DNA of 64,000 bases from Mesorhizobium sp. M2A.F.Ca.ET.046.03.2.1 (GTDB lineage: Bacteria; Pseudomonadota; Alphaproteobacteria; Rhizobiales; Rhizobiaceae): contig NZ_CP034449.1 in assembly GCF_003952425.1 (NCBI RefSeq), positions 6,188,001-6,252,000 of the forward strand, given 5' to 3'. The notes under the pieces are model-generated. The model was not told the origin of the DNA. It searched no databases and saw nothing but the letters and a program-made list of their open reading frames with translations. Positions 8,858 through 16,698 of this stretch are shown here, piece by piece. Within the stretch, counting starts at the first letter, position 1. Every line of letters begins with the position of its first letter. The position numbers and the translations under genes were made by a program.

Positions 8858-9613
8858 ATGCTTGAGATCAAGAATTTGCATGCCCGCATCGTCGATGACG
8901 GCACCGAGATCATCCGCGGCCTGAACCTGACGGTGAAAGCCGGCGAGGTCGCCGCCATCATGGGTCCGAACGGTTCGGGCAAGTCGACGTTGTCCTATAT
9001 CCTCGCCGGCCGCGAGGACTATGAGGTCACCGAGGGCGACATCCTCTATAATGGCCAGTCGATCCTCGAAATGGATCCGGCCGAACGCGCCACCGCCGGC
9101 ATCTTCCTCGCTTTCCAGTATCCGATGGAAATACCGGGCGTGGCGACCATGGAATTCCTGAAAGTGGCGATGAACGAGCAGCGCAAGGCGCGCGGCGAGG
9201 AGCCGCTCAAGGTGCCGGAGTTCCTCAAGCGCGTGAAGGAAGCCGCGGCTTCGCTCAGCATGGACATGAACATGCTGAAGCGGCCGCTCAATGTCGGCTT
9301 CTCCGGCGGGGAAAAGAAGCGCGCCGAGATCCTGCAGATGAAGCTGCTGGAGCCAAAACTCTGCGTGCTCGACGAGACCGATTCCGGCCTCGACATCGAC
9401 GCGCTGAAGATCGTGTCCGATGGCGTCAATGCGCTGCGTTCGCCGGAGCGCGCCATCGTCGTCATCACCCACTACCAGCGCCTGCTCGAGCACATCGTGC
9501 CGGATTCGGTGCACGTGCTCTACAAGGGCCAGGTCATCAAGTCGGGCGACAAGTCGCTGGCGCTCGATCTCGAGGCCAACGGCTATGCCGGTGTGATAGG
9601 CGAAGCCGCGTGA
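8858..9613 (+). CDS. sufC: SUF ATPase SufC
   Basis: ABC-type ATPase that powers the SufBC2D scaffold. It is soluble and not part of a membrane transporter. The 251-aa protein shows Walker A GPNGSGKST (about residues 37-45), the signature FSGGEKKRAE, Walker B LCVLDETDSGLD and the H-loop VITHYQRLL. It starts 25 bases after sufB with AGGAAG upstream and ends one base before the sufD start, so translation of the pair is probably coupled. Confidence 0.97.
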   Translation: MLEIKNLHARIVDDGTEIIRGLNLTVKAGEVAAIMGPNGSGKSTLSYILAGREDYEVTEGDILYNGQSILEMDPAERATAGIFLAFQYPMEIPGVATMEFLKVAMNEQRKARGEEPLKVPEFLKRVKEAAASLSMDMNMLKRPLNVGFSGGEKKRAEILQMKLLEPKLCVLDETDSGLDIDALKIVSDGVNALRSPERAIVVITHYQRLLEHIVPDSVHVLYKGQVIKSGDKSLALDLEANGYAGVIGEAA

Positions 9614-9614
9614 G

Positions 9615-10910
9615 ATGGGAGCGGTCGAGGCGAAAGTCATGAACATGCATGCACAGCCCCAGCGGACCTTGGCCGAGACGGCGCTGATCGACGCCTTTGG
9701 CGAGCGGCTGTCGCAACTGCCCGGCGACGGCGCGGTGATGGTCAAGCGCGACGACGCGATCGAGGCGATCAAGCACGGCCTGCCGACGCGCCGCGTCGAA
9801 TCCTGGCATTACACGGACCTGCGCCGGTTGCTGACCAACGTGCCGGCTTTCGAAACCGACGCCGTGGCCAAGGCACTTGCGCCGGTTCTTGAAGGGTCGG
9901 CCGTGCTGCCTGTGCTGAACGGAGTCTCACAGACGAAGCTGCCGGAGGTCGAAGGCGTCACCGTGCAGCGCTTGTCGGAGAAGCTGACCGACGGAAGCGT
10001 TGCGCCGGGACTCGATCCCTATGGCGACGACGACGCGATCGGCGCGCTGAACACGGCCTTTGTTGCCGACGGCTATTTCGTCGATATCGCCGACGGCGCC
10101 GAGCTGGAAAAGCCGATCGAATTGCAGAATTTGCAGGCCGGCGGCCAATCGCATGTGCGGCTGTTGGCGCGTGTCGGGGCCGGCGCCAAGGCGGTCATCG
10201 TCGAGCGCCAGACGGGCGAGGGCGACGAGGCGCTGGTCTCGTCGGTCAGCCAGCTCGTGGTCGGCGACGGCGCGGAAGTGACCTGGCTGATCGTGCAGGA
10301 GCAGCCGGATACAGCCACGCATCTCGCCCAGTTCAAGGCGCATATCGGCCCGGATGCCAAGCTGACGCTGTTCGTGATGAATGCCGGCGGCAGGCTCGTT
10401 CGCCAGGAGGTCGTCGTCAGGACGACGGGCGAGGGCGCCGATTTCAAACTGCGCGGCATCAACCTTCTTGCCGGCGACACGCATACCGACACCACCATGG
10501 TGCTCGACCATGCCGTGCCGCACACGACGTCTACGGAAGTGATCCGCAATGTGGTGACCGGCAAGGCGCGCGGCGTCTTCCAGGGCCGCATCAACGTGCA
10601 TCAATATGCGCAGAAGACCAATGCCAAGATGGCCTGCAACACGCTGCTTCTGTCGGATGACGGCGAGTTCTCGACCAAGCCGGAGCTGGAGATCTTCGCC
10701 GACGATGTGGTCTGCGGCCACGGCGCGACGGTCACCGAGATCGACCATAACCATCTGTTCTACCTGATGGCGCGCGGTATCGACGAGAAGTCGGCGCAGG
10801 GCCTTCTGGTGAAGGCGTTCGTCGCCGAAGTGATCGAGGAACTGGACGACGAAGCGCTGGTCGAAGCGCTCGAAGAGCGGCTCGACGGCTGGTTTTCGAC
10901 GCACGGCTAG
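9615..10910 (+). CDS. sufD: Fe-S cluster scaffold subunit SufD
   Basis: SufB paralogue that pairs with SufB and SufC in the scaffold and is linked to iron acquisition for the nascent cluster. The 431-aa protein has the beta-helix domain and the family C-terminus (CGHGATVTEIDHNHLFYLMARGI, LLVKAFVAEVIEEL). The start is either the ATG at 9615, one base after the sufC stop, or the ATG at 9639 (MNMHAQPQ), preceded by a G-rich stretch. I kept 9615. A RIME-like repeat of about 127 bases separates it from sufS. Confidence 0.95.
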   Translation: MGAVEAKVMNMHAQPQRTLAETALIDAFGERLSQLPGDGAVMVKRDDAIEAIKHGLPTRRVESWHYTDLRRLLTNVPAFETDAVAKALAPVLEGSAVLPVLNGVSQTKLPEVEGVTVQRLSEKLTDGSVAPGLDPYGDDDAIGALNTAFVADGYFVDIADGAELEKPIELQNLQAGGQSHVRLLARVGAGAKAVIVERQTGEGDEALVSSVSQLVVGDGAEVTWLIVQEQPDTATHLAQFKAHIGPDAKLTLFVMNAGGRLVRQEVVVRTTGEGADFKLRGINLLAGDTHTDTTMVLDHAVPHTTSTEVIRNVVTGKARGVFQGRINVHQYAQKTNAKMACNTLLLSDDGEFSTKPELEIFADDVVCGHGATVTEIDHNHLFYLMARGIDEKSAQGLLVKAFVAEVIEELDDEALVEALEERLDGWFSTHG

Positions 10911-10926
10911 CGACGTAGGGCGCAGG

Positions 10927-11053
10927 CCCCCTCATCCGGCCGCTTCGCGGCCACCTTCTCCCCGAGGGGAGAAGAGGCGGATGCGACGTTGGTGACCTCC
11001 TCTCCCCATCGGGGAGAGGGTGGCCGGAGCGAAGCGGAGGTCGGGTGAGGGGG
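10927..11053. repeat. RIME-like palindromic repeat inside the suf operon
   Basis: A complete element bounded by CCCCCTCATCCGG on the left and its near complement TCGGGTGAGGGGG on the right. Inside are two hairpins, CTTCTCCCCGAGGGGAGAAG and CTCTCCCCATCGGGGAGAG, plus GGCCGCTTCGCGGCC. The architecture matches the Rhizobium-specific intergenic mosaic elements. Copies in this window are at 13209, 14339, 20839 and 44062/45428. This one lies within a transcribed operon, so it will form RNA hairpins between sufD and sufS. Confidence 0.85.
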
Positions 11054-11077
11054 AGCCACATTGGAAGGTTGATTGCT

Positions 11078-12319
11078 GTGGACCAGAAGATCGAAACCAC
11101 CCCCTATGATGTCGAGGCGATCCGCCGCGACTTCCCGATCCTGTCGCGCCAGGTCTACGGCAAGCCGCTGATCTATCTCGACAACGGCGCCTCGGCGCAG
11201 AAGCCGCAGGTGGTGCTCGACACGATCCAGCACGCCTATTCCCAGGAATACGCCAACGTCCATCGCGGCCTGCATTTTCTGTCAAATGCCGCGACCGACG
11301 CCTATGAGAATGCGCGCAAGTCGGTGCAGCGGTTTTTGAACGCGCCGAGCACCGACAATATCGTCTTCACCTCCAACACCACCTCGGCGATCAACACGGT
11401 CGCCTATGGCTGGGGCATGCCGCGGATTGGCGAGGGCGACGAGATCGTGCTGTCGATCATGGAGCACCACTCCAACATCGTGCCCTGGCATTTCATCCGC
11501 GAGCGGCAGGGCGCGAAGCTGGTCTGGGTGCCGGTCGACGATCTCGGCGCGCTTCACATCGAGGAATTCGAAAAGCGGCTGACCTCGCGCACGAAACTGG
11601 TCGCCATCACGCAGATGTCCAACGCGCTGGGCACGGTGACGCCGATCAAGGAGATCGTGCGCATCGCGCATGCGCGTGGCATTCCTGTCCTCGTGGACGG
11701 CAGCCAGAGCGCCGTCCATATGCCGATCGACGTGCAGGACCTCGACTGCGATTTCTTCGTCTTCACCGGACACAAGGTCTACGGCCCGTCGGGCATCGGC
11801 GTGCTCTACGGCAAGAAGGACAGGCTGGAAGAGATGCGGCCCTTCATGGGCGGCGGCGAGATGATCGAGGAAGTGACTGAGGATATCGTCACCTACAACG
11901 ATCCGCCGCACCGTTTCGAGGCCGGCACGCCGCCGATCGTACAGGCGATCGGCCTGGGTGCTGCGCTCGACTACATGGAAAAAATCGGCCGCAAACGCAT
12001 CGCGGGGCACGAGGCGGACCTCAAGACCTACGCGCACGAGCGGCTGCGGGCGATTAATTCGCTGCGCATCTTTGGCGACGCGCCGGGCAAGGGCGCCATC
12101 ATCTCGTTCGAATTGCAGGGTATCCATGCGCATGACGTGTCTATGGTGATCGACCGGCAAGGTGTTGCCGTCCGCGCGGGCACGCATTGCGCCCAGCCGC
12201 TGTTGAAACGCTTCGGCGTCACCTCCACATGCAGGGCATCGTTCGGCATGTATAATACGAGGGCCGAAGTGGACGCTTTGGCCGAGGCGCTGGAAAAGGC
12301 GCGAAAGTTCTTCGGGTGA
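11078..12319 (+). CDS. sufS: Cysteine desulfurase SufS, class II
   Basis: Second cysteine desulfurase of the operon, of the SufS type that normally works with a sulfur-accepting partner. The 413-aa protein has the PLP lysine in FTGHKVYGPSG (K233) and the active-site cysteine in VRAGTHCAQPL (C371), the class II loop. I chose the GTG at 11078 (MDQKIETTPYDVEAIRRDFP) because GGAAGG sits nine bases upstream and because the alternative GTG at 11045 lies inside the RIME-like repeat. No sufE gene is present in the window. The stop codon TGA shares its last base with the ATG of the next gene. Confidence 0.95.
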   Translation: MDQKIETTPYDVEAIRRDFPILSRQVYGKPLIYLDNGASAQKPQVVLDTIQHAYSQEYANVHRGLHFLSNAATDAYENARKSVQRFLNAPSTDNIVFTSNTTSAINTVAYGWGMPRIGEGDEIVLSIMEHHSNIVPWHFIRERQGAKLVWVPVDDLGALHIEEFEKRLTSRTKLVAITQMSNALGTVTPIKEIVRIAHARGIPVLVDGSQSAVHMPIDVQDLDCDFFVFTGHKVYGPSGIGVLYGKKDRLEEMRPFMGGGEMIEEVTEDIVTYNDPPHRFEAGTPPIVQAIGLGAALDYMEKIGRKRIAGHEADLKTYAHERLRAINSLRIFGDAPGKGAIISFELQGIHAHDVSMVIDRQGVAVRAGTHCAQPLLKRFGVTSTCRASFGMYNTRAEVDALAEALEKARKFFG

Positions 12320-12717
12320 TGATCATGGACGATGTGAGCGCGACCGCAGAGACTGTGCCGGAAACGGTGGGTGACAGCGTCGTTTCGGCCTCGGCGATCC
12401 CCGCCGACGAGCTGGCGCGGCTGACCGACGACATCGTTTCCGCGCTGAAGACGGTCTACGACCCGGAAATCCCGGCCGACATCTATGAGCTCGGCCTGGT
12501 CTACAAGATCGACATCGAGGACGACCGGTCAGTCAAGATCGACATGACGCTGACCGCGCCGGGCTGCCCGGTGGCCGGCGAAATGCCGGGCTGGGTCGAG
12601 AACGCCGTCGGCGCCGTCGAGGGCGTTTCCGGTGTCGAGGTCGCCATGGTGTTCGACCCGCCATGGACGCCCGACCGCATGTCGGAAGAGGCGCAAGTCG
12701 CGGTCGGATGGTATTAG
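12319..12717 (+). CDS. sufT: SufT-like MIP18/DUF59 protein
   Basis: A 132-aa protein of the DUF59 (MIP18/PaaD-like) family that acts in Fe-S cluster maturation or delivery as an auxiliary SUF factor. The domain covers the C-terminal 100 residues: YDPEIPADIYELGLVYKIDI, MTLTAPGCPVAGEMPGWV with the conserved Cys, and VFDPPWTPDRMSEEAQ. The first 25 residues are Thr/Ser/Ala-rich and probably flexible. The start overlaps the sufS stop as TGATG. Other in-frame starts are GTG 12316 and ATG 12325. In Agrobacterium the same position holds a gene called sufX or DUF59. Confidence 0.9.
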   Translation: MIMDDVSATAETVPETVGDSVVSASAIPADELARLTDDIVSALKTVYDPEIPADIYELGLVYKIDIEDDRSVKIDMTLTAPGCPVAGEMPGWVENAVGAVEGVSGVEVAMVFDPPWTPDRMSEEAQVAVGWY

Positions 12718-12753
12718 GGATCGGCTTGAAAAGATTGGCTGACTTGCGCGCTA

Positions 12754-12807
12754 GGTGAAACTTCACCATCTTAAGGGCAGACTCATTCCGCGGGCCTTGA
12801 ACCCGCG
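12754..12807 (+). promoter_or_regulatory. Two hairpins in the sufT-sufA spacer
   Basis: GGTGAA-AC-TTCACC (12754-12767) is a perfect dyad. CGCGGG-CCTTGAA-CCCGCG (12789-12807) is a six-base-pair stem ending nine bases before the GTGGAG ribosome site of sufA. Neither is followed by a T-run, so they are not clear terminators. They could be an operator or RNA processing and stability elements that let sufA be expressed differently from the rest of the operon. Confidence 0.4.
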
Positions 12808-12824
12808 CGAAAGTGGAGAATGAC

Positions 12825-13205
12825 ATGGGACGCTTCGCCGTCATAACGATGACCGACAAGGCCGCCGATCGCGTGCGCGAGATCGTGGCCACGCGCGACA
12901 ACGCGCATGGCATCCGCCTCGGCATCAAGAAGGGCGGCTGCGCCGGCATGGAATACACGATCGACCTGGTGACTGAGCCAAACACCAAGGACGACCACAT
13001 CGAGCGCGACGGTGCGCATGTCTATGTCGCGCCCGAAGCCGCGCTGTTCCTGTTCGGCACCGAGATGGATTTCGAGCAGACTACGCTGCGCACCGGCTTC
13101 ACCTTCAAGAACCCGAACCAGAGTTCGGCGTGCGGCTGCGGCGAATCCGTCGAATTGAAGCCCGCCGACCTCAAGGCGCTGGCAGAGGCGCGCGCGTCGG
13201 CCTGA
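12825..13205 (+). CDS. sufA: Fe-S carrier SufA (A-type, HesB/IscA family)
   Basis: A-type carrier that accepts clusters from the SUF scaffold and passes them to target proteins. The 126-aa protein has the three invariant cysteines, one in KKGGCAGMEY and two in SSACGCGESVEL. It also has the family core GIRLGIKKGG and the segment FEQTTLRTGFTFKNPNQ. The ATG at 12825 is preceded by GTGGAG at an ideal distance. A GTG four codons earlier overlaps that ribosome site and is unlikely. It closes the operon, and a RIME-like hairpin follows within 10 bases of the stop. Confidence 0.95.
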   Translation: MGRFAVITMTDKAADRVREIVATRDNAHGIRLGIKKGGCAGMEYTIDLVTEPNTKDDHIERDGAHVYVAPEAALFLFGTEMDFEQTTLRTGFTFKNPNQSSACGCGESVELKPADLKALAEARASA

Positions 13206-13208
13206 TCT

Positions 13209-13383
13209 TCCTTCGCCCCGTTTACGGGGAGAAGGTGGCCCGAAGGGCCGGATGAGGGGTAGGTGCGAAGTTTTGAGAGGCTGGCGCAGCCTGCCGGCGT
13301 TCGTCATTCCAAAAGCCAAGCAATTGGCGTTTCGTCCGCTTCGCGGACCACACCTCACCTCCCCGTAGAACGGGGAGAAGAAA
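13209..13383. repeat. RIME-like repeat after sufA
   Basis: The left part (13209-13260) contains CCCCGTTTACGGGG, GGCCCGAAGGGCC and GATGAGGGG. The right part (about 13342-13381) contains CTCCCCGTAGAACGGGGAG. About 80 bases of unrelated sequence lie between them. The hairpins at each end could terminate transcription from sufA (plus strand) and from the convergent GFA gene (minus strand). Confidence 0.7.
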
Positions 13384-13384
13384 G

Positions 13385-13882
13385 CTAATCGACCCACATG
13401 CCCGTGCGCTTATGCCAGTCGGCGATCGATTCCTCTGGATAGACCTCGAAGACCTTGTCCTTCTTGCCGATCACCGGCTCGACCCAGTTCGCTTTGTATT
13501 TCAGCATCAGATGCACCTTTTCCGGTGGCTTCGGCAGGTCGGTGTCGATTGCCGAGGCGAAGGGATGGACAAGCTCCGGCCAGGTCGGGTCGTAGAGCCA
13601 GAGGGCCGAGCCGCATTTGCGGCAGAAATTGCGCTCGCCGGTCGAGACCTCGCAATGCGGATGCTCGTCATCCTCGATTTCGGCGCGATAGACGCCGAGG
13701 CTGCGCTTGCCCGTGATTTTCAAGGTGTCGTAGTCGGCGCCGAGATTGATGGCGAAACCGCCGCCGCCCTGCTGCTTGCGGCAGATCGAGCAGTAGCAGA
13801 GCATGAACGGCACCGGCGTGTGGCTATCCACCTCGAACCGGACGGCGCCGCAGCGGCAGGAGCCTTTGAGCAGGACAGGCAT
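13385..13882 (-). CDS. GFA/CENP-V domain protein
   Basis: A 165-aa protein of the glutathione-dependent formaldehyde-activating (GFA) family, which binds zinc through cysteine clusters. Visible ligands are CRCGAVRF near the N-terminus, CYCSICRK about 30 residues on, and CRKCGSALW in the second half. The fold and the Cys pattern are clear, but many GFA-domain proteins have no proven formaldehyde activity, so the function is open. The ATG at 13882 (MPVLLKGSCRC) follows a GGAG-type site on the minus strand. An upstream in-frame GTG/ATG tail to 13909 is less likely. It converges with sufA. Confidence 0.85.
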   Translation of the reverse strand: MPVLLKGSCRCGAVRFEVDSHTPVPFMLCYCSICRKQQGGGGFAINLGADYDTLKITGKRSLGVYRAEIEDDEHPHCEVSTGERNFCRKCGSALWLYDPTWPELVHPFASAIDTDLPKPPEKVHLMLKYKANWVEPVIGKKDKVFEVYPEESIADWHKRTGMWVD

Positions 13883-13971
13883 GGCGGGAACTCCGTTTTC
13901 AGGTCTCAACCTGTCAGCATGCCTTTGGTTGCGGCGATGACAAGGCCGATGGCGGATGAGATCATCGCGCC

Positions 13972-14296
13972 ATGGATAATACGCGCCTCGAAGAACTGTT
14001 CGAAAGCCTGGGCCCGATCAGCATCCGAAAACTGTTCGGCGGTAAGGGCATCTATTGCGACGGCGTCATCGTCGCGGTGGTAGGTGCGCGGCGAACTGCT
14101 GCTCAAGGCGGATGAGGAAACCATTCCCGATTTCGAGGCCGCCGGCTGCAGCCAGTGGACCTATACCGGCTCGCGCCACGGCAAGGACGTGGCGATGCCC
14201 TATTGGAGCGTGCCCGACGAGGCGTTCGACGATCCGGACGAGATGGCCGTGTGGGCGCGGCGTGCTTATGAGGCGGGAAGACGAGCGGGGAAGTGA
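13972..14296 (+). pseudogene. TfoX N-terminal-domain gene, frameshifted
   Basis: Reading from ATG 13972 gives MDNTRLEELFESLGPISI, then RKLFGGKGIYCDG and VIVAVV, which is the start of a TfoX N-domain protein. That frame then runs into a stop about 10 codons later. The rest of the domain continues one frame over from about 14084: RGELLLKADEETIPDFEAAG, then TYTGSRHGKDVAMPYWSVPD, ending at the TGA at 14294-14296. Deleting one base (for example the A at 14082, in GTGGTAGGTG) restores one 107-aa reading frame. It is therefore either a real single-base frameshift or a sequencing error. TfoX-domain proteins are linked to competence regulation in gamma-proteobacteria. The role of the short rhizobial homologues is unknown. 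Confidence 0.8.
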
Positions 14297-14338
14297 TTTG
14301 ATCCGTTATTGAACACTACGAAGGGCACGTCGAGGCCG

Positions 14339-14488
14339 CCCCCTCATCCGGCCGCTTCGCGGCCACCTTCTCCCCAGCTGGGGAGAAGAGGTTGGCGCAG
14401 GGGCTGGCAGCTCCTCTCCCCTCGGGGAGAGGTCGGATTGCCCCGAATTGCTCTTCGCAATTCGGCCTTGGCAATCCGGGTGAGGGGG
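14339..14488. repeat. RIME-like repeat between the tfoX remnant and psuG
   Basis: Bounded by CCCCCTCATCCGG and GGGTGAGGGGG. Internal stems are GGCCGCTTCGCGGCC, CTTCTCCCCAGCTGGGGAGAAG and CTCTCCCCTCGGGGAGAG, plus an extra dyad (GGATTGCC and GGCAATCC flanking GAATTGC/GCAATTC) not seen in the other copies. It lies 17 bases beyond the psuG stop on the minus strand. Confidence 0.85.
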
Positions 14489-14504
14489 CCTTCGACGTGT
14501 GCCC

Positions 14505-15422
14505 TTACAGTGCCTTCGCGATCTCCGCCGCCAGCCGGGCATTGTTCTCGACCAGCGCGATGTTGGTCTTGAGGCTGCGGCCGCCGGTGAGTTCGAGGAT
14601 CTTCGACAAGAGGAAGGGCGTCACCGCCTTGCCGGTGACGTTCTGCGCCTCGGCGGCCTTCTGCGCGGCGTCGATATAGCCGGCCATTTCGTCGGCCGGG
14701 ATCTCGTCATTCTGCGGCACGGGATTGGCGACCAGAATGCCGCCGCCCAAGCCCAGCGCCTGGCGCGTGCGGTAGAAATGGGCGATGTCCCCAGGCGCCT
14801 GCAGCGTCAGCGGCGCGCGGAAGGGCGACTGCCTCGACCAGAAGGCCGGCATCGTCTCGCTGCCATGGCCGATGACCGGCACGCCGCGTGTCTCCAGCAC
14901 TTCCAGCGTCTTTTCGATGTCGAGGATCGCCTTGGCGCCGGCCGAGACGACGATGACCGGCGTGCGCGCCAGCTCGTCGAGGTCGGCCGAGATATCAAAA
15001 CTCTTTTCGGCGCCCTTGTGGACGCCGCCGATGCCGCCGGTGGCGAACACTTTTATGCCGGCCATGTGCGCGGCAATCATCGTGGCCGCAACCGTGGTGC
15101 CGCCGGTGCGCTTTTGAGCGACCGCGAAGCCGAGATCGGCGCGCGACAGCTTCATGGCGTCGCCCGTCATGGCAAGCGATTCGCGTTCGCCGTCGGAGAG
15201 GCCGATCTTGATGCGGCCGTCGACCACGGCGATCGTCGCCGGCACCGCGCCGGCATCGGCGATGATCTGCTCGACCTTGGCCGCCATGGCGCCATTGTCG
15301 GGGTAGGGCATGCCGTGGGTGATGATGGTGGATTCCAGCGCCACCACGGGCCGGCCGGCGGCAAGGGCCTCCGCCACGGGCGGGTGGACATCGACGAAGG
15401 GGCGGGTGGTTTCCGGCGTCAT
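14505..15422 (-). CDS. psuG: Pseudouridine-5'-phosphate glycosidase
   Basis: Splits pseudouridine 5'-phosphate into uracil and ribose 5-phosphate, the second step of pseudouridine salvage. The 305-aa protein has the family signatures VVALESTIITHGMPYPDN at the N-terminus, KTGGTTVAATM (with R before it), FATGGIGGVH and HGSETMPAFW, and length typical of PsuG. I chose the ATG at 15422 (MTPETTRPFVDVHPPV). Upstream in-frame sequence to 15593 overlaps psuK and looks non-coding in this frame. It lies 40 bases downstream of psuK on the same strand, so kinase and glycosidase form a two-gene operon. Confidence 0.93.
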   Translation of the reverse strand: MTPETTRPFVDVHPPVAEALAAGRPVVALESTIITHGMPYPDNGAMAAKVEQIIADAGAVPATIAVVDGRIKIGLSDGERESLAMTGDAMKLSRADLGFAVAQKRTGGTTVAATMIAAHMAGIKVFATGGIGGVHKGAEKSFDISADLDELARTPVIVVSAGAKAILDIEKTLEVLETRGVPVIGHGSETMPAFWSRQSPFRAPLTLQAPGDIAHFYRTRQALGLGGGILVANPVPQNDEIPADEMAGYIDAAQKAAEAQNVTGKAVTPFLLSKILELTGGRSLKTNIALVENNARLAAEIAKAL

Positions 15423-15462
15423 GGCTGTTCTCCGACAAGGAGGAAGTAGATTGTCGATGGCC

Positions 15463-16416
15463 CTATGCCACCTCCCGTGCCTCCGGCACAAGGGCAAGCG
15501 CCTGCCTGAAATTGGCGGTCGTGAGGGACGGCACGGCCTCTGGACTCTCGATGGCGAGCATCGCCGCCGCGGCGCCCTCGCGTAGCGCGGCACGCAGCGG
15601 CAGCCCGCGCAGCAGGGCGGCGACCGTCGCGCCGGTCAGCGCATCGCCGGCGCCGGTCACGTCGGCGACCCGGCGCGGCGCGGGCGGGTCGATTTCGAAG
15701 ATGCCGGCGTCGTCGAAGCCCAGCACCGGAGCGCTGCCGGCCGTGATCACGCCGGCGTTCAGGCCGACCTGCCTGAGTGCGTCGACAAGGGCTTCTCCTG
15801 ACATTTCGGCGCCAACCAGCGCGGCGGCTTCGCGGCGGTTCATGAAGAGCAGCGACAGATCACTGAGCAGAGGCGCCAGGCGGACGACCTTGGCTGGCGA
15901 GACGGCGATGGCGAAGACCGGCCGGTCGCCGGCGAGCGCAACCAGGCGCTCCAGCGCCGCGGTCGGCAGGTTGGCGTCGCACAGGATGGCGTCGGCCGCG
16001 GCGATCGCCTCGCGCACCTTGGAACGCCTCATCTGCTTGGGGAAGGCGAGGTCGTAGAGCGCCATGTCGGCCAGTCCGACGATCAATTCGCCCTCGGCGT
16101 CGATCAGCGCCGTGTAGCTCGGCGTCGTGCGGTCGAGGAACACCACCGAGAGGTCCGTTATCCCGGCGCTGTCGATCGCCGAGGCGACCGTGTCCGCTGC
16201 CGCGTCGCCGCCGCGCACCGAGATCAGCGAGGCCGACACGCCGCGCTTCACCACGCTGCGCAGCGCGTTGAAAACGACGCCGCCGACATCCTCGCGCATC
16301 ATGCCGGGGTTGGAGGCGGCTGGCACATAGGTGCCCGAGACCTGGCCGCGCCGGTCGATATGGGCGCCGCCCAAGGCCAGGATCGTTGGGGCCAGGATAG
16401 TTGGGAATGTCGGCAT
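15463..16416 (-). CDS. psuK: PfkB-family kinase, probable pseudouridine kinase
   Basis: PfkB/ribokinase-family sugar kinase. Next to psuG it most likely phosphorylates pseudouridine to the 5'-phosphate. The protein (317 aa from this start) has the N-terminal ILALGGAHIDRRG, a substrate-binding SNPGMMREDVGGV and the C-terminal PfkB signature DVTGAGDALTGATVAALL with the catalytic Asp. The start is uncertain: ATG 16416 gives a compact domain but has a weak ribosome site, while ATG 16512 (MSGHPESRPR) has AGAAGAG upstream and adds 32 residues without known domain content. It is divergent from recA. Confidence 0.87.
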   Translation of the reverse strand: MPTFPTILAPTILALGGAHIDRRGQVSGTYVPAASNPGMMREDVGGVVFNALRSVVKRGVSASLISVRGGDAAADTVASAIDSAGITDLSVVFLDRTTPSYTALIDAEGELIVGLADMALYDLAFPKQMRRSKVREAIAAADAILCDANLPTAALERLVALAGDRPVFAIAVSPAKVVRLAPLLSDLSLLFMNRREAAALVGAEMSGEALVDALRQVGLNAGVITAGSAPVLGFDDAGIFEIDPPAPRRVADVTGAGDALTGATVAALLRGLPLRAALREGAAAAMLAIESPEAVPSLTTANFRQALALVPEAREVA

Positions 16417-16614
16417 TTCGGGTCGCTGACTTTCATTGATCGTGCGGCTGCGCACACTAGGTTTCCCCGGGTCGCCCTGCAATCGGGGTCGCGATTCGGG
16501 ATGGCCGGACATCGAAATCTCTTCTGGACCAGCGGTTGTGCTCCGCACTAGCCCTGGTGATACATAAATAGAACAAATCCAGATATTGATTGTTTTTCAA
16601 ATATTTGTAGCCCC

Positions 16615-16643
16615 TTGCCAAATGAGAACAAAAAAGGTACAAA
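16615..16643 (+). promoter_or_regulatory. recA promoter with candidate SOS (LexA) box
   Basis: TTGCCA (16615-16620), 17 bases, TACAAA (16638-16643) form a plausible promoter. Between the two hexamers lies GAAC, seven bases, GTAC (16626-16640), one mismatch from the alphaproteobacterial LexA site GAAC-N7-GAAC. Its position between -35 and -10, about 60 bases before the recA ATG, is what direct repression needs. A weaker half-match (GAACAAATCCAGATA) lies at about 16571. Confidence 0.65.
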
Positions 16644-16698
16644 ACAGCAGGGATCACGGATTGTCCGGCCTTCATTGACGACCAAGGGGTGATGTATC

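Noticed and set aside
5961..12319. Nitrogen-fixation (nifS/nifU) genes
   Set aside because: Gene order and motifs are those of the housekeeping SUF system. No nif or fix genes or NifA sites are present.
14339..14488. CRISPR-like appearance of repeated CTCCCC/GGGGAG units
   Set aside because: The units are palindromic, not regularly spaced, and recur singly across the window. They are RIME-like elements, and no cas genes are present.
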